Assembly: GCA_011525685.1 (NCBI GenBank)
Contig: WYBW01000067.1
Location: 1-54,286, forward strand
Source of the DNA: Verrucomicrobiia bacterium
GTDB lineage: Bacteria > Verrucomicrobiota > Verrucomicrobiia > Limisphaerales > JADLHS01
Length of the DNA stretch: 54,286 nt
Direction: 5' to 3'
Part shown: positions 38,529 through 46,383 of the stretch, piece after piece
How positions within the stretch are numbered: position 1 is the first letter of the stretch
Layout of the letters: each line of letters begins with the position of its first letter
The notes under the pieces: generated by a model
Seen by the model: only the letters and a program-made list of their open reading frames with translations
Told to the model about the DNA's origin: nothing
Databases searched by the model: none
Position numbers and translations under genes: made by a program

Positions 38529-38741
38529 GGGCGCATCTCACTTTCTTGCAGGGGGCGTCGGGCCGATGCTGTAGCGCAGACTTCCAGTCTGCCGGATCGC
38601 GGACTTCCAATCCGCAAACGCGGCGAACGCCCGGCCTGCCACGCCGTGCCTGGGCCAGCCGACTGGAAGTCGGCGATACCGCAGGTTGGGAAACCTGCGC
38701 TACGCCAGGAATCCCAGCCCGAAATGAATTGAGATGCGCCC
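38529..38741. mobile_element. 213-bp MITE-like element, copy 2
   Basis: Same family and exactly the same length as the element at 30488. Ends GGGCGCATCTCA and TGAGATGCGCCC are perfect 12-bp inverted repeats, directly flanked by a perfect 9-bp direct repeat AGTTGCCCG (38520-38528 and 38742-38750), the expected footprint of transposition. The differences from copy 1 (about 20 positions) cluster next to the right end. It lies between the GNAT-like gene and the 3' end of the sorbosone-dehydrogenase-type gene and carries no coding frame. With copy 1 it shows the family moved to at least two unrelated intergenic sites. Confidence 0.9.
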
Positions 38742-38770
38742 AGTTGCCCGGTGGGCCAGCAACCGTTGGT

Positions 38771-41431
38771 TCAAGGCTCGAAAACGCGAACCCGATAAAA
38801 CCGGTTGGTCTCCGCCGCGCGCGTGTCGGGTACGGCGGCGGACCGGTCGGTGGCAGAGAAGAAAGGCCGGTTGGCGGGCTCATCCACGGGCGACCAGGAA
38901 TTCGGATTGGCAACGTCCGTGGTGGACTGCACCTCGAAGCCGCGATTGGCGATCTGCGGAAACTCAATCACCGGCAGCTCATTGCTCAAGCTGATGGAAA
39001 TCCTCCAGGCGCTGGCCGCGTTGGTGGGATTGGTTCCGGTCAGCGATTCGAGCCGGTTGTTGGCCCCGTCGCCGTCCGGGTCGGAGAACGGCGCGGCCTC
39101 CGGGCTGTTCGTGCTGCCGAACCACGCCACCTGCCAGTCGGCAAAGGTTTGATAAGCGGGCAGATCGTTGGTGATCCAGGCGGACAACAGCGCGACACCC
39201 TGCGGGTCCACGACGGAACTGGCCAAGGGCGGCATCTGTCCCGAACCGCGCGTGGCGATGCGTTGGAGCAACACGGACCGCGCCAAATCGCCGGGCACGA
39301 TGACCCGGTTCTGGGAATTGCCAAAATCATTGTGCAGCAGGCCGTTGATGATTCCCGTCTCTGGACCAGGCGTGCCCAGTCGTGCATCCCAGCGCGACGA
39401 AACGAGGGCGCCCGGTTGATGACATTGAACGCAGTTCGCCGACAGATAGGAACGGACGCGATACTCCAGACTGACCGTCTGGTCCGTCGGTCGGGCGAGG
39501 GCCGGCAACAGATGGCGATTCGTCACCGCGTTGCTGAAATAACCGGCCAGCCGCAAGGCTTCGATCTGGTTGGTGACCGCGCCGTGATAATCGAAATCGC
39601 GATTCAGTTGGGCGGTGTTGAACCCCAGTGCCAGTCCCCCCTGCGGCGTGTGGCAGGCGAGACACTCGGAGCGGCTGGGATAACGCCACACCTGTGTTCG
39701 CAACGTGCCGCCCTCGTGGATGGTGAACGCTTCGTCCAAACCGGCTTCCGGCACGAGTGTGGCATTGGTGGCGGAATCCCAGCGATAGGTCATCCCATAA
39801 ACCCCGTTCACGTTGCGGACCAGAAACCGCGTCTCGAGGCGCTGGCGGGATTCAGCCACGCCGTTGGTCAATTCGAGTTCAAAATGCTTGATCCAGACCG
39901 TGCCCGTCGGGAACGCCCAGTTGGCCGCGGGACTGAAGGTGATGGCAAGATTGGGGTTCGGCACCGAGAACCAGCGCGACTTGATCGCGTTGTCGGACCA
40001 GAACGGCAGGTTGAGATCGTAGGGCACGATGCCGGGATGGGGCGTGAGCAAACCCAGATCGCTGAACGCACCCGTATCCGCAAGCGTGGGGGGCAAGGGA
40101 GTGCCGGAGGAACTGGCGCTGTAAACCAGCCGGCCGATCTGGCTATTGTTGATCTGTGCGATCAACACGTCGCCGTTGCGCGGATCGGCGCCGAACGCCA
40201 CGGGACCGGAAGCGCCCGCGATGCGCTGGAACGGGACGGTATTGGTGCCGTCATAACGCAGAAACCAGATGTTGCCGCTCGTGTAGTCCCCGAAGACATA
40301 AGCGCCGTAGAGCTGCGAGATGCGGTCGCCGCGATAGACGATACCACCGCTGACGGAATTGCCCTGCGAGGCCCCGCTACCGTGGCTATAAGCCTGGATG
40401 GGGAAAGTCAGACCCGGCGGCGGGTTGGTGTAGAGGAGGGGTCGGCTTGGATAGAGGCTGCGGGCCAAAAGATTGCCCTCGTAGTAAGGCCAGCCGGCAT
40501 GGGCGCCGTTGGTGATGACGCTCACCTCCTCGTAGAGGTCCTGACCCACGTCGCCCACGTAAAGGAATCCCGTCGCGGGATCAAACGACATCCGCCACGG
40601 ATTGCGATAGCCGATGGAATAAAACTCGGTGCGGATGTCCGCCGGGTTGACGGGCGCACCGTTGAACGTGGTCAGGCCGATGTAGGGATTGTCCGCCGGG
40701 ATGAAGTAATTGGTGCTGTTGGCCGGGTGCGGATTCGGGGGCAGATTACCGGGGCGCTTGTCCACGTCCAGGCGCAGAATCGCCGAGAAGAACCGGTTGG
40801 TGATGATGCCGGCGTGACCGGCGCCGTTGTATTGTGGCCCCTCGTCACCCAGCGATGCGTAAAGATAGCCATCCGGGCCAAAGTGAAGGTCGCCACCGTT
40901 ATGGTTGGCGGCCGTGTGACGCTGGCGGATCAGGAATTGCTCGGTGGCCGGCAGACCTTGGTTCGGATTCGTGGGTGATACTTGGAAGCGCGAAATGCAC
41001 TGGTGCAGGCCGGTGCCTTGGGAAGTGGTCAGGCTGCGCGAGGAGAAGACGTAGAAGTATCCATTGACCGCGTAATTTGGATGAAAGGCCAGCCCGAGGA
41101 GACCGGACTCGCTATCGGTGACCACCGTGAGATTCATGAACACCGTGCGGTTGGGACTGGCGAGATTGGTGATCACGACAATGTTTCCGCCCTTCTCAAG
41201 AATGAACAGGCGATTGGTTTCGCCTGGGGGCGAGGTGATGCAAACCGGCTGGCTGAGTGGCAGTCCGGGAAAGGCGTTGGTGACGGTATAGCCAAACTGA
41301 GGCGGCTGCGCGGGCAGATTGGTGAGCGTGGTGTTGGCAACCCGCTCCAAAGGGCCAGTGGCGAACAGCGCGCAACAGCCGAAAGCAATCATGCCGCAAC
41401 CAACAGTGAACCGGTTTGAAATCAAATTCAT
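38771..41431 (-). CDS. Secreted sorbosone-dehydrogenase-type protein with haem-c motifs
   Basis: An 886-aa exported protein of three parts. After a signal region (GCGMIAFGCCALFATG) comes a GSDH propeller (about 45-445) with LFILEKGGNIVVI, ESGLLGLAFHPNYAVNGYFYV, HNGGDLHFGPDGYLYASLGDEG and IGYRNPWRMSFDP, as in PQQ-dependent soluble sugar dehydrogenases. A second region (about 450-800) carries two haem-binding motifs, CLACH near residue 590 and CVQCH near 668, in the context used by planctomycete-type cytochrome domains. A calcium-type loop DPDGDGANN and a C-terminal beta module (ending NRFYRVRVFEP) close it. Likely oxidises a sugar or alcohol and passes electrons to its haems. The start MNLISNRF was chosen from the signal sequence. 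Confidence 0.82.
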   Translation of the reverse strand: MNLISNRFTVGCGMIAFGCCALFATGPLERVANTTLTNLPAQPPQFGYTVTNAFPGLPLSQPVCITSPPGETNRLFILEKGGNIVVITNLASPNRTVFMNLTVVTDSESGLLGLAFHPNYAVNGYFYVFSSRSLTTSQGTGLHQCISRFQVSPTNPNQGLPATEQFLIRQRHTAANHNGGDLHFGPDGYLYASLGDEGPQYNGAGHAGIITNRFFSAILRLDVDKRPGNLPPNPHPANSTNYFIPADNPYIGLTTFNGAPVNPADIRTEFYSIGYRNPWRMSFDPATGFLYVGDVGQDLYEEVSVITNGAHAGWPYYEGNLLARSLYPSRPLLYTNPPPGLTFPIQAYSHGSGASQGNSVSGGIVYRGDRISQLYGAYVFGDYTSGNIWFLRYDGTNTVPFQRIAGASGPVAFGADPRNGDVLIAQINNSQIGRLVYSASSSGTPLPPTLADTGAFSDLGLLTPHPGIVPYDLNLPFWSDNAIKSRWFSVPNPNLAITFSPAANWAFPTGTVWIKHFELELTNGVAESRQRLETRFLVRNVNGVYGMTYRWDSATNATLVPEAGLDEAFTIHEGGTLRTQVWRYPSRSECLACHTPQGGLALGFNTAQLNRDFDYHGAVTNQIEALRLAGYFSNAVTNRHLLPALARPTDQTVSLEYRVRSYLSANCVQCHQPGALVSSRWDARLGTPGPETGIINGLLHNDFGNSQNRVIVPGDLARSVLLQRIATRGSGQMPPLASSVVDPQGVALLSAWITNDLPAYQTFADWQVAWFGSTNSPEAAPFSDPDGDGANNRLESLTGTNPTNAASAWRISISLSNELPVIEFPQIANRGFEVQSTTDVANPNSWSPVDEPANRPFFSATDRSAAVPDTRAAETNRFYRVRVFEP

Positions 41432-41545
41432 GAGTGAGGCAAAAGTGGCCCGGATGCGGTTTAATGTCAAAAAGCGGATTGTGAACCTTTGCCCCTGCGG
41501 GTGCGTATCGGTCCGAGTCTGCCGGACCTTCACCCTGTCCGGGGC

Positions 41546-43903
41546 TCACGGCCACTGTCTGGCGCGATAGAATTGGGCGGCATCACCGCCAGGCGGACGG
41601 TCTTCCAGAGCCACTTCACCGGTCAGGTTCACGACATTGGTCACCAGCGTCCAGGATTGGAAGTTGGTTGTGCGTTCCACGACGTTGGTGCGATGCGGCT
41701 TGCCGGCGAGCGTGGTCCGGAACACGCCGTCGTTCCAGTCAACGGCCTTGAACCGCAGCGGATTCTCTTCGTGGGTGAGGACGCAATCGTCCACGGCGTA
41801 CAGATGCCATTGGCCGCCCGTGCCCTGCATCCGCACGAACACGGTCAGCGCCGAGCCTTGAGCAATGGCGGTGGTGGCGAGTTGGGTGTAGCGCCGATGG
41901 CTGTACATGCGCGGAGTCCACACGACGCTGGTGGCATTGGGGTTCGTGCCGCCGGTCGGGTCAATGCCCAGGCGAATATGAATCAATCGGTCGCGGTTGT
42001 TCCACACGTCGTATTTCCAGGCGTCGTTCTCGCGCATCGCGGTCTGCACCCATGCGCTGAACGTGTAATCACGCCCGGGCGTCAGGCCGGTGACACGTTG
42101 ATAAATGTAGCCATCGGAGGCAGAGCCGTTTACCGCTCCTTGCAGCAACCATCCGCCGCTGCGCGGTGTGAGTCCCCAGAACCAGCCGCCATCTGCCGCT
42201 TTGAGGTCCACCGAACCGCCCGTCGTCCAGTTCACCACGGCGCGCGCCGGACCACTGCCCGAGCCGATTTCGAATCCTGGATTCGCCAAAAGATTGGCCC
42301 CGGTCGGGTGTGTGCAGATTACAAAGTCACGCGACACCGCCGGCCGATGGTCAACTCGGCGCGATTGCACGCGGAAATGATACAGCGTGTGCGGCAGCAG
42401 GTTGGTCAGCGTCGCCTCATGCACCAGCCGCAATTCGCTGTTGGTCCAACCCAGCGTGTAAGGCGGGTGGTTCACGGCGTACTCCACGACGCTGTCCGCC
42501 GGGACATCCGTGTTCCACCGGATCGTGAGGGTATTCGAGCCGCGGAACGCATCCGGCACGACCGGATCGCTGGTGATGCGCACTTGCGGTTGGGTGGCGC
42601 TGCCCGGGCTGGCCTCCTCCATGATCGTACCGGCGAGGTCAACGTTCGCGGCGGCCGGGTTGCCGTTCAGATACGCCTGGCCGAAGGCGAACGGGTTCGA
42701 GGGATTTGCATACACGGAATTGAAAGTCCCGCCGCCATCGCGTGTGACCTCCAGATAATAAGTCTCGCCCGGAGCAAGCGGACATTCACCCGGCGGCCAG
42801 ACCACGATCATCTGTGGATCGGCGCTGACGCGGGCGGGTTTGCCGCGTTTGGTAGTTCCGACCTGAGCGCCGCCCGGTCCGCCTGCCAGCAGGCGCACGA
42901 CGTAGGCCGACACCGCCGGGTCCGCCAGCCAGAACGCCGCGCTGATGAGGTTCACGCCGCGCGCGACAAACGTCTGGCCGACACTCGTTGCGCTGTTCCA
43001 AGTCGTTCCGCCGGGCCGCGCAAACAAGCCGGTGATCAGGCCATCGTCGTCCGACATGATGATCACGCCGAGGTCGCGGTCAGGAAACGGCGTGGGCGTG
43101 CCGCCGTTGCCGAGCCAGAGGCAGCCGCCGGGCATGGGATCGGAAAAGTCCGGGCGCGGGTCCATCTGCATGATCACCGCCTTGGTGGCCACCGCGGGCG
43201 TGCGCAACCGCAGGTAGTAAGTCTGCCCCGCTACCGTCGGCATCTGGCCGTAACCGTAGATCAATCGTTGATCGCCTCCATTGCCGTAACTGCGGGCCAC
43301 ACCCACTTGCGTTCCACCCGGGCCGTTTTCGTGAACCGTCACCGTGCGCGCGAACGCCGTGTTCAGCGGATCGCGCAGATAAATCATCGTCACCGGTCCG
43401 CCGGCCTCGAAGGTCTGGCCGAATTCGTAATAGCCCGTGTCATCCCAGAAGGCGGGATAACCCCACATCGTGGCCTTGAGGCGCAAATCAACGGTGGGCG
43501 AAGAGCCGACCGCGGGCACGGGCACATTGAACGCGAACGCGGAGCGCCACCACACGTCCCACGAAGCGAGCGTGTAATTGCCGGCAGGGAGGTTGTCCAT
43601 TTGAAAGCGCCCAAACACATCGGTCGCGGCAAAGCCGCCCATCGCACTGCTGCCGTTGGCATTGGCGTTCAACGCGAACTCATAGTAACCCACTCCGAGC
43701 GGATTGCTCTGATACTGGGCGAACCAATTCTGGTCGCGGAGATAACCCACCAGGCTGCCGGCGTGGCACTGGAACAGGCAAATGCTGCTGACCAGCAGAA
43801 TGGAAAAAGACGTTGAGCGTTGCCGCACAAGGGTTGGTTCGTGTGCAAGCCGGCGTATTCGCACGCCGCGGGGACATCTGGATGAAGCCTGTGAAACCTT
43901 CAT
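41546..43903 (-). CDS. Large secreted protein with FN3-like and carbohydrate-binding-like modules
   Basis: A 785-aa exported protein, not assigned to a named family. The signal region (FSILLVSSICLFQCHAGS) sits about 35 residues after the chosen start. Later comes an FN3-like domain (PQVRITSDPVVPDAFRGSNTLTIRWNTDVPADSVVEYAV, about residues 430-525), then a jelly-roll-like module beginning ANLLANPGFEIG (about 530-690). The C terminus (TNFQSWTLVTNVVNLTGE...FYRARQWP) resembles that of the upstream sorbosone-dehydrogenase-type protein. The ATG overlaps the eda stop (ATGA), so it is coupled to a cytoplasmic sugar-acid aldolase; the pairing suggests a role in capture of a uronate-containing polymer. 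Confidence 0.7.
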   Translation of the reverse strand: MKVSQASSRCPRGVRIRRLAHEPTLVRQRSTSFSILLVSSICLFQCHAGSLVGYLRDQNWFAQYQSNPLGVGYYEFALNANANGSSAMGGFAATDVFGRFQMDNLPAGNYTLASWDVWWRSAFAFNVPVPAVGSSPTVDLRLKATMWGYPAFWDDTGYYEFGQTFEAGGPVTMIYLRDPLNTAFARTVTVHENGPGGTQVGVARSYGNGGDQRLIYGYGQMPTVAGQTYYLRLRTPAVATKAVIMQMDPRPDFSDPMPGGCLWLGNGGTPTPFPDRDLGVIIMSDDDGLITGLFARPGGTTWNSATSVGQTFVARGVNLISAAFWLADPAVSAYVVRLLAGGPGGAQVGTTKRGKPARVSADPQMIVVWPPGECPLAPGETYYLEVTRDGGGTFNSVYANPSNPFAFGQAYLNGNPAAANVDLAGTIMEEASPGSATQPQVRITSDPVVPDAFRGSNTLTIRWNTDVPADSVVEYAVNHPPYTLGWTNSELRLVHEATLTNLLPHTLYHFRVQSRRVDHRPAVSRDFVICTHPTGANLLANPGFEIGSGSGPARAVVNWTTGGSVDLKAADGGWFWGLTPRSGGWLLQGAVNGSASDGYIYQRVTGLTPGRDYTFSAWVQTAMRENDAWKYDVWNNRDRLIHIRLGIDPTGGTNPNATSVVWTPRMYSHRRYTQLATTAIAQGSALTVFVRMQGTGGQWHLYAVDDCVLTHEENPLRFKAVDWNDGVFRTTLAGKPHRTNVVERTTNFQSWTLVTNVVNLTGEVALEDRPPGGDAAQFYRARQWP

Positions 43904-44559
43904 GCCTTCACTCCGCATCGTGCCGCGCCGGCGGCCTTCACGAAAGCGCCGGCTCTTTCGGTGAGTTGAGCCCAGTCTTCCTTTTCCAGAATGTCTTTCG
44001 TTATCAACGATGAACCCGCACCCACCGCCGGGCAACCCGCCCTTAGAAATTCGCCAATCGTGTTCAAGTCCACGCCACCCGTCGGCACGATGCGCAAATG
44101 GGGCAGGGGAGCGCGCAAGGCTTTGATGTAGTTCGGCCCCAGTCCATCCGCGGGAAAGATCTTCACAAAATCCGCCCCGACCTCGTGGGCGAACTGCGCC
44201 TCCGTGGGCGTGTAAGCTCCCAGCATCACCGGCTTGTGCGCGGCGCGGGCGATGTGCGCCAGTTCCGGACGGCAGATCGGACTCACCACAAACTGCGCCC
44301 CGCACGCCAGCGCCGCCCGGCAGGTCGTGGCGTCCAGCACCGTGCCCACCCCGATCAAGGCGCGTTCGCCGAGTTTGCCGCTGACCTCGCGAATGGCCCC
44401 CAGCGCATCCGGCGTCGTCATGGTGATTTCCACGGCCATCACCCCGCCGGCCAGAAGCGCTTCGGCGATGGGCATGGCTTGCGATGCCTTCCTCGCCCGG
44501 ACAACGGCGATGATGCCGGGGTCGGTAAGTTTTGAAATGATTTCGGCCTTGGTGAGCAT
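43900..44559 (-). CDS. eda: 2-dehydro-3-deoxy-phosphogluconate aldolase
   Basis: Class I KDPG/KHG aldolase of the Entner-Doudoroff pathway, cleaving 2-keto-3-deoxy-6-phosphogluconate to pyruvate and glyceraldehyde 3-phosphate. It is 219 aa. The general-base Glu44 lies in AVEITMTTP and the Schiff-base Lys133 in GADFVKIFPA; GTVLDATTCRAALACGAQFVVSP and PTGGVDLNTIGEFLRAG are conserved. Edd and the rest of the pathway are not visible. Its TGA overlaps the ATG of the following large secreted protein, and it lies 22 bp after the glcF stop on the same strand. Confidence 0.95.
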   Translation of the reverse strand: MLTKAEIISKLTDPGIIAVVRARKASQAMPIAEALLAGGVMAVEITMTTPDALGAIREVSGKLGERALIGVGTVLDATTCRAALACGAQFVVSPICRPELAHIARAAHKPVMLGAYTPTEAQFAHEVGADFVKIFPADGLGPNYIKALRAPLPHLRIVPTGGVDLNTIGEFLRAGCPAVGAGSSLITKDILEKEDWAQLTERAGAFVKAAGAARCGVKA

Positions 44560-44581
44560 GGTCTCGATGGGTGAAGTGCGT

Positions 44582-45898
44582 TCAGTCGTGGTCCGGCCTC
44601 GAACCGTTGCGATATGCCTCGGCCAGCAGGCTCATGGGATGCGCCACCCGTACCGGCAGGCCGGCTTGACGCACGCCGTTGATCAGTTGCAGCAGGCAAC
44701 CGGAATTGCCGTTTGCCACGATGGTCGCGCCGGTCGAGCGGATATGCTTGAGCTTCCGGTCGAGAAGCTGGCCTGCCATTTCCGGTTGCACGAGATTGTA
44801 GATGCCGGCGCTGCCGCAACACCAGTTTGCTTCCGGCAATTCCACCAGCGTCAGGTTCGGGATGAGCTTCAAAATCTGCCGCGGCTGCGTGACCACTTTT
44901 TGTCCGTGCGAAAGATGGCAGGACTCATGATAGGTCACCGTCAATGCGGGTTGGCCTTCGCGCGCGGGTGGTTTGACCCCGATTTGCGCCAGCCATTCGT
45001 GAACGTCCTTGAGCTTGCGATCCCAAAGTTCCGCGCGCTCGCGATAGCGCGGATTGTCGGCGAGCAGTTTCGAGTAGTGCTTCAAGTGCGAGCCGCAGCC
45101 GCCCGCGTTGCTGATGATGGCGTCGAACTGCTCCGGCGGAAACTGGTCAATGTTCTTGCGCGCCAATTCGGCCGCGAGGCCCAGTTCGCCGTTATGGGCG
45201 TGGAGCGAGCCGCAACATTGTTGCTCGGGCGGAGTAACCACCTCGCAACCGTTATGGGCCAGGACCTCCACCGTGTCGCGGTTGATGTCGCTGAAAATCA
45301 GGTCCTGCGCGCAACCGGTGAGCACGGCCACTCGATACTTGCGTTCACCCATGGCGCGAGTGACGGGCGAAATCATTTCTGCCGAGAACTCGGTCGGGAT
45401 GTCAGGTGTCATCGCCTCCAGATCTCGCAGTCGCTTGGGCAGAAGTCCCAGGACGCCGCTGCGGCGGATCAGGGTCTGGAGGCCCATTTGCTGGTAGAGC
45501 CGCAGGGCCCGTCCGAGCAGCAGCAGCCGGCGCAAATCCATGAACAACCATTTCACGGTGAACCAGCGAATGAGCTTGCGCTTCGGTGAATCGAGCACCC
45601 GCGTTTCTTCAACCGCCGCCCGGGCGTGTTCAAACAACTCCGCGTAATTCACCCCGGCCGGGCAGGCCGTCATGCAGGCCAGACAGCCGAGACAGAAGTA
45701 CATTTCATCGCCAAATGTCTTTGTCACTTCGAGCCGGTCATCGGCAATCGCGCGCATCAGCGCGATGCGCCCGCGCGGACTGTTGCGCTCCAGCTTGGTC
45801 GCGTCGTAGGTCGGACACGTCGGCAAACACAGCCCGCAGTGCATGCACTGCTGCACGACCGAGTAGTCGAGGGACTTAAGGTGGGAGGTGGCGTCCAT
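44582..45898 (-). CDS. glcF: Glycolate oxidase iron-sulfur subunit
   Basis: Electron-transfer subunit of glycolate dehydrogenase, working with GlcD to oxidise glycolate to glyoxylate at the membrane. It is 438 aa. Two 4Fe-4S clusters are bound by Cys18/21/24 with Cys28 (CMHCGLCLPTCPTYD) and by CLGCLACMTACP. Two CCG domains carry CCGSLHAHNGE and CCGSAGIYNLVQPEM. GAGGT nine bases before the ATG fits a ribosome site. It is separated from glcD by a small inserted cassette and a truncated second copy of its own 5' end; in most genomes glcD and glcF adjoin directly. Confidence 0.93.
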   Translation of the reverse strand: MDATSHLKSLDYSVVQQCMHCGLCLPTCPTYDATKLERNSPRGRIALMRAIADDRLEVTKTFGDEMYFCLGCLACMTACPAGVNYAELFEHARAAVEETRVLDSPKRKLIRWFTVKWLFMDLRRLLLLGRALRLYQQMGLQTLIRRSGVLGLLPKRLRDLEAMTPDIPTEFSAEMISPVTRAMGERKYRVAVLTGCAQDLIFSDINRDTVEVLAHNGCEVVTPPEQQCCGSLHAHNGELGLAAELARKNIDQFPPEQFDAIISNAGGCGSHLKHYSKLLADNPRYRERAELWDRKLKDVHEWLAQIGVKPPAREGQPALTVTYHESCHLSHGQKVVTQPRQILKLIPNLTLVELPEANWCCGSAGIYNLVQPEMAGQLLDRKLKHIRSTGATIVANGNSGCLLQLINGVRQAGLPVRVAHPMSLLAEAYRNGSRPDHD

Positions 45899-45964
45899 TT
45901 ACCATACCTCGAGCAAAGGTTGGCACAAAGCCGGCGGCAGATCGTGGCGCTGGATTCGGGGCAT
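45899..45964 (-). pseudogene. Truncated 21-codon frame after the small gene
   Basis: Very short frame, MPRIQRHDLPPALCQPLLEVW, starting two bases after the stop of the 69-aa gene and ending TAA directly against the glcF ATG. Its position in tandem with the 69-aa gene suggests it is the beginning of a second gene of the same cassette, cut off where glcF begins. Too short to be tested by eye; a search with this frame extended in relatives would decide. Confidence 0.45.
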
Positions 45965-45966
45965 GC

Positions 45967-46176
45967 TCAGGTCCCGTAGAAACCGCGGGTCAATTCATCT
46001 TTGAGTTGCTGAACCTCAGCGGGATCGCTGGCCACAGCCAGTTTCTCGGCGAGTGCGGAGAGCTTCGCCCCGGGGAGTTGGCGGGAGCGTGCCAGTTCAA
46101 GGGCATACGAAATGACCCGGGCCTGTTCGTCGGGAGCCAGATGGCTGATCTCTTCCATGATGGCTTTCGCAGTCAT
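45967..46176 (-). CDS. Small antitoxin-like protein
   Basis: A 69-aa protein, mostly helical and charged (MTAKAIMEEISHLAPDEQARVISYALELAR...LTRGFYGT). Its form, with a short helix-turn-helix-like N terminus and a C-terminal partner-binding tail ending RGFYG, is typical of small orphan antitoxins in this phylum, but no defined family is recognised. It sits between glcF and the glcF remnant, in the same orientation, and has no complete partner; a truncated frame follows it. It probably arrived with the insertion that split glcD from glcF. Confidence 0.6.
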   Translation of the reverse strand: MTAKAIMEEISHLAPDEQARVISYALELARSRQLPGAKLSALAEKLAVASDPAEVQQLKDELTRGFYGT

Positions 46177-46233
46177 GCGTGGACGATAGGTCGCGGCCCG
46201 GCAGCGTTCAAATCAATTCTCCCTTCGCAACTC

Positions 46234-46383
46234 TCAAATCCTTGGAACGAAACCGCGCGGACTGTTGCGCTCCAACTTGGTCGCGTCGTAGGTCGGACAC
46301 GTTGGCAAGCAAAGCCCGCAGTGCATGCACTGCTGCACGACGGAATAATCCAAGTCCTTAAGGTGCGAAAGCCGCGGAGTCAT
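46234..46383 (-). pseudogene. glcF remnant (5' fragment)
   Basis: 49 codons whose ATG overlaps the glcD stop (TGATG), as a normal glcF start would. From HLKDLDYSVVQQCMHCGLC to KLERNSPRG it repeats the beginning of the intact glcF; the DNA is about 91% identical over some 115 bp with mostly synonymous changes. After SPRG the sequence diverges and stops. The first eight codons also differ (MTPRLSHL against MDATSHL). It is therefore a real, diverged second copy rather than an assembly echo. Confidence 0.85.

Noticed and set aside
38453..40978. 841-codon plus-strand open frame
   Set aside because: It lies opposite the sorbosone-dehydrogenase-type gene, whose strand has the signal peptide, propeller and CxxCH motifs; the plus-strand product is Arg/Gly-rich without domains, as expected for a GC-rich antisense frame.
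41489..43816. 775-codon plus-strand open frame
   Set aside because: Antisense to the FN3-type secreted protein, with Arg/His-rich sequence and no recognisable motif.
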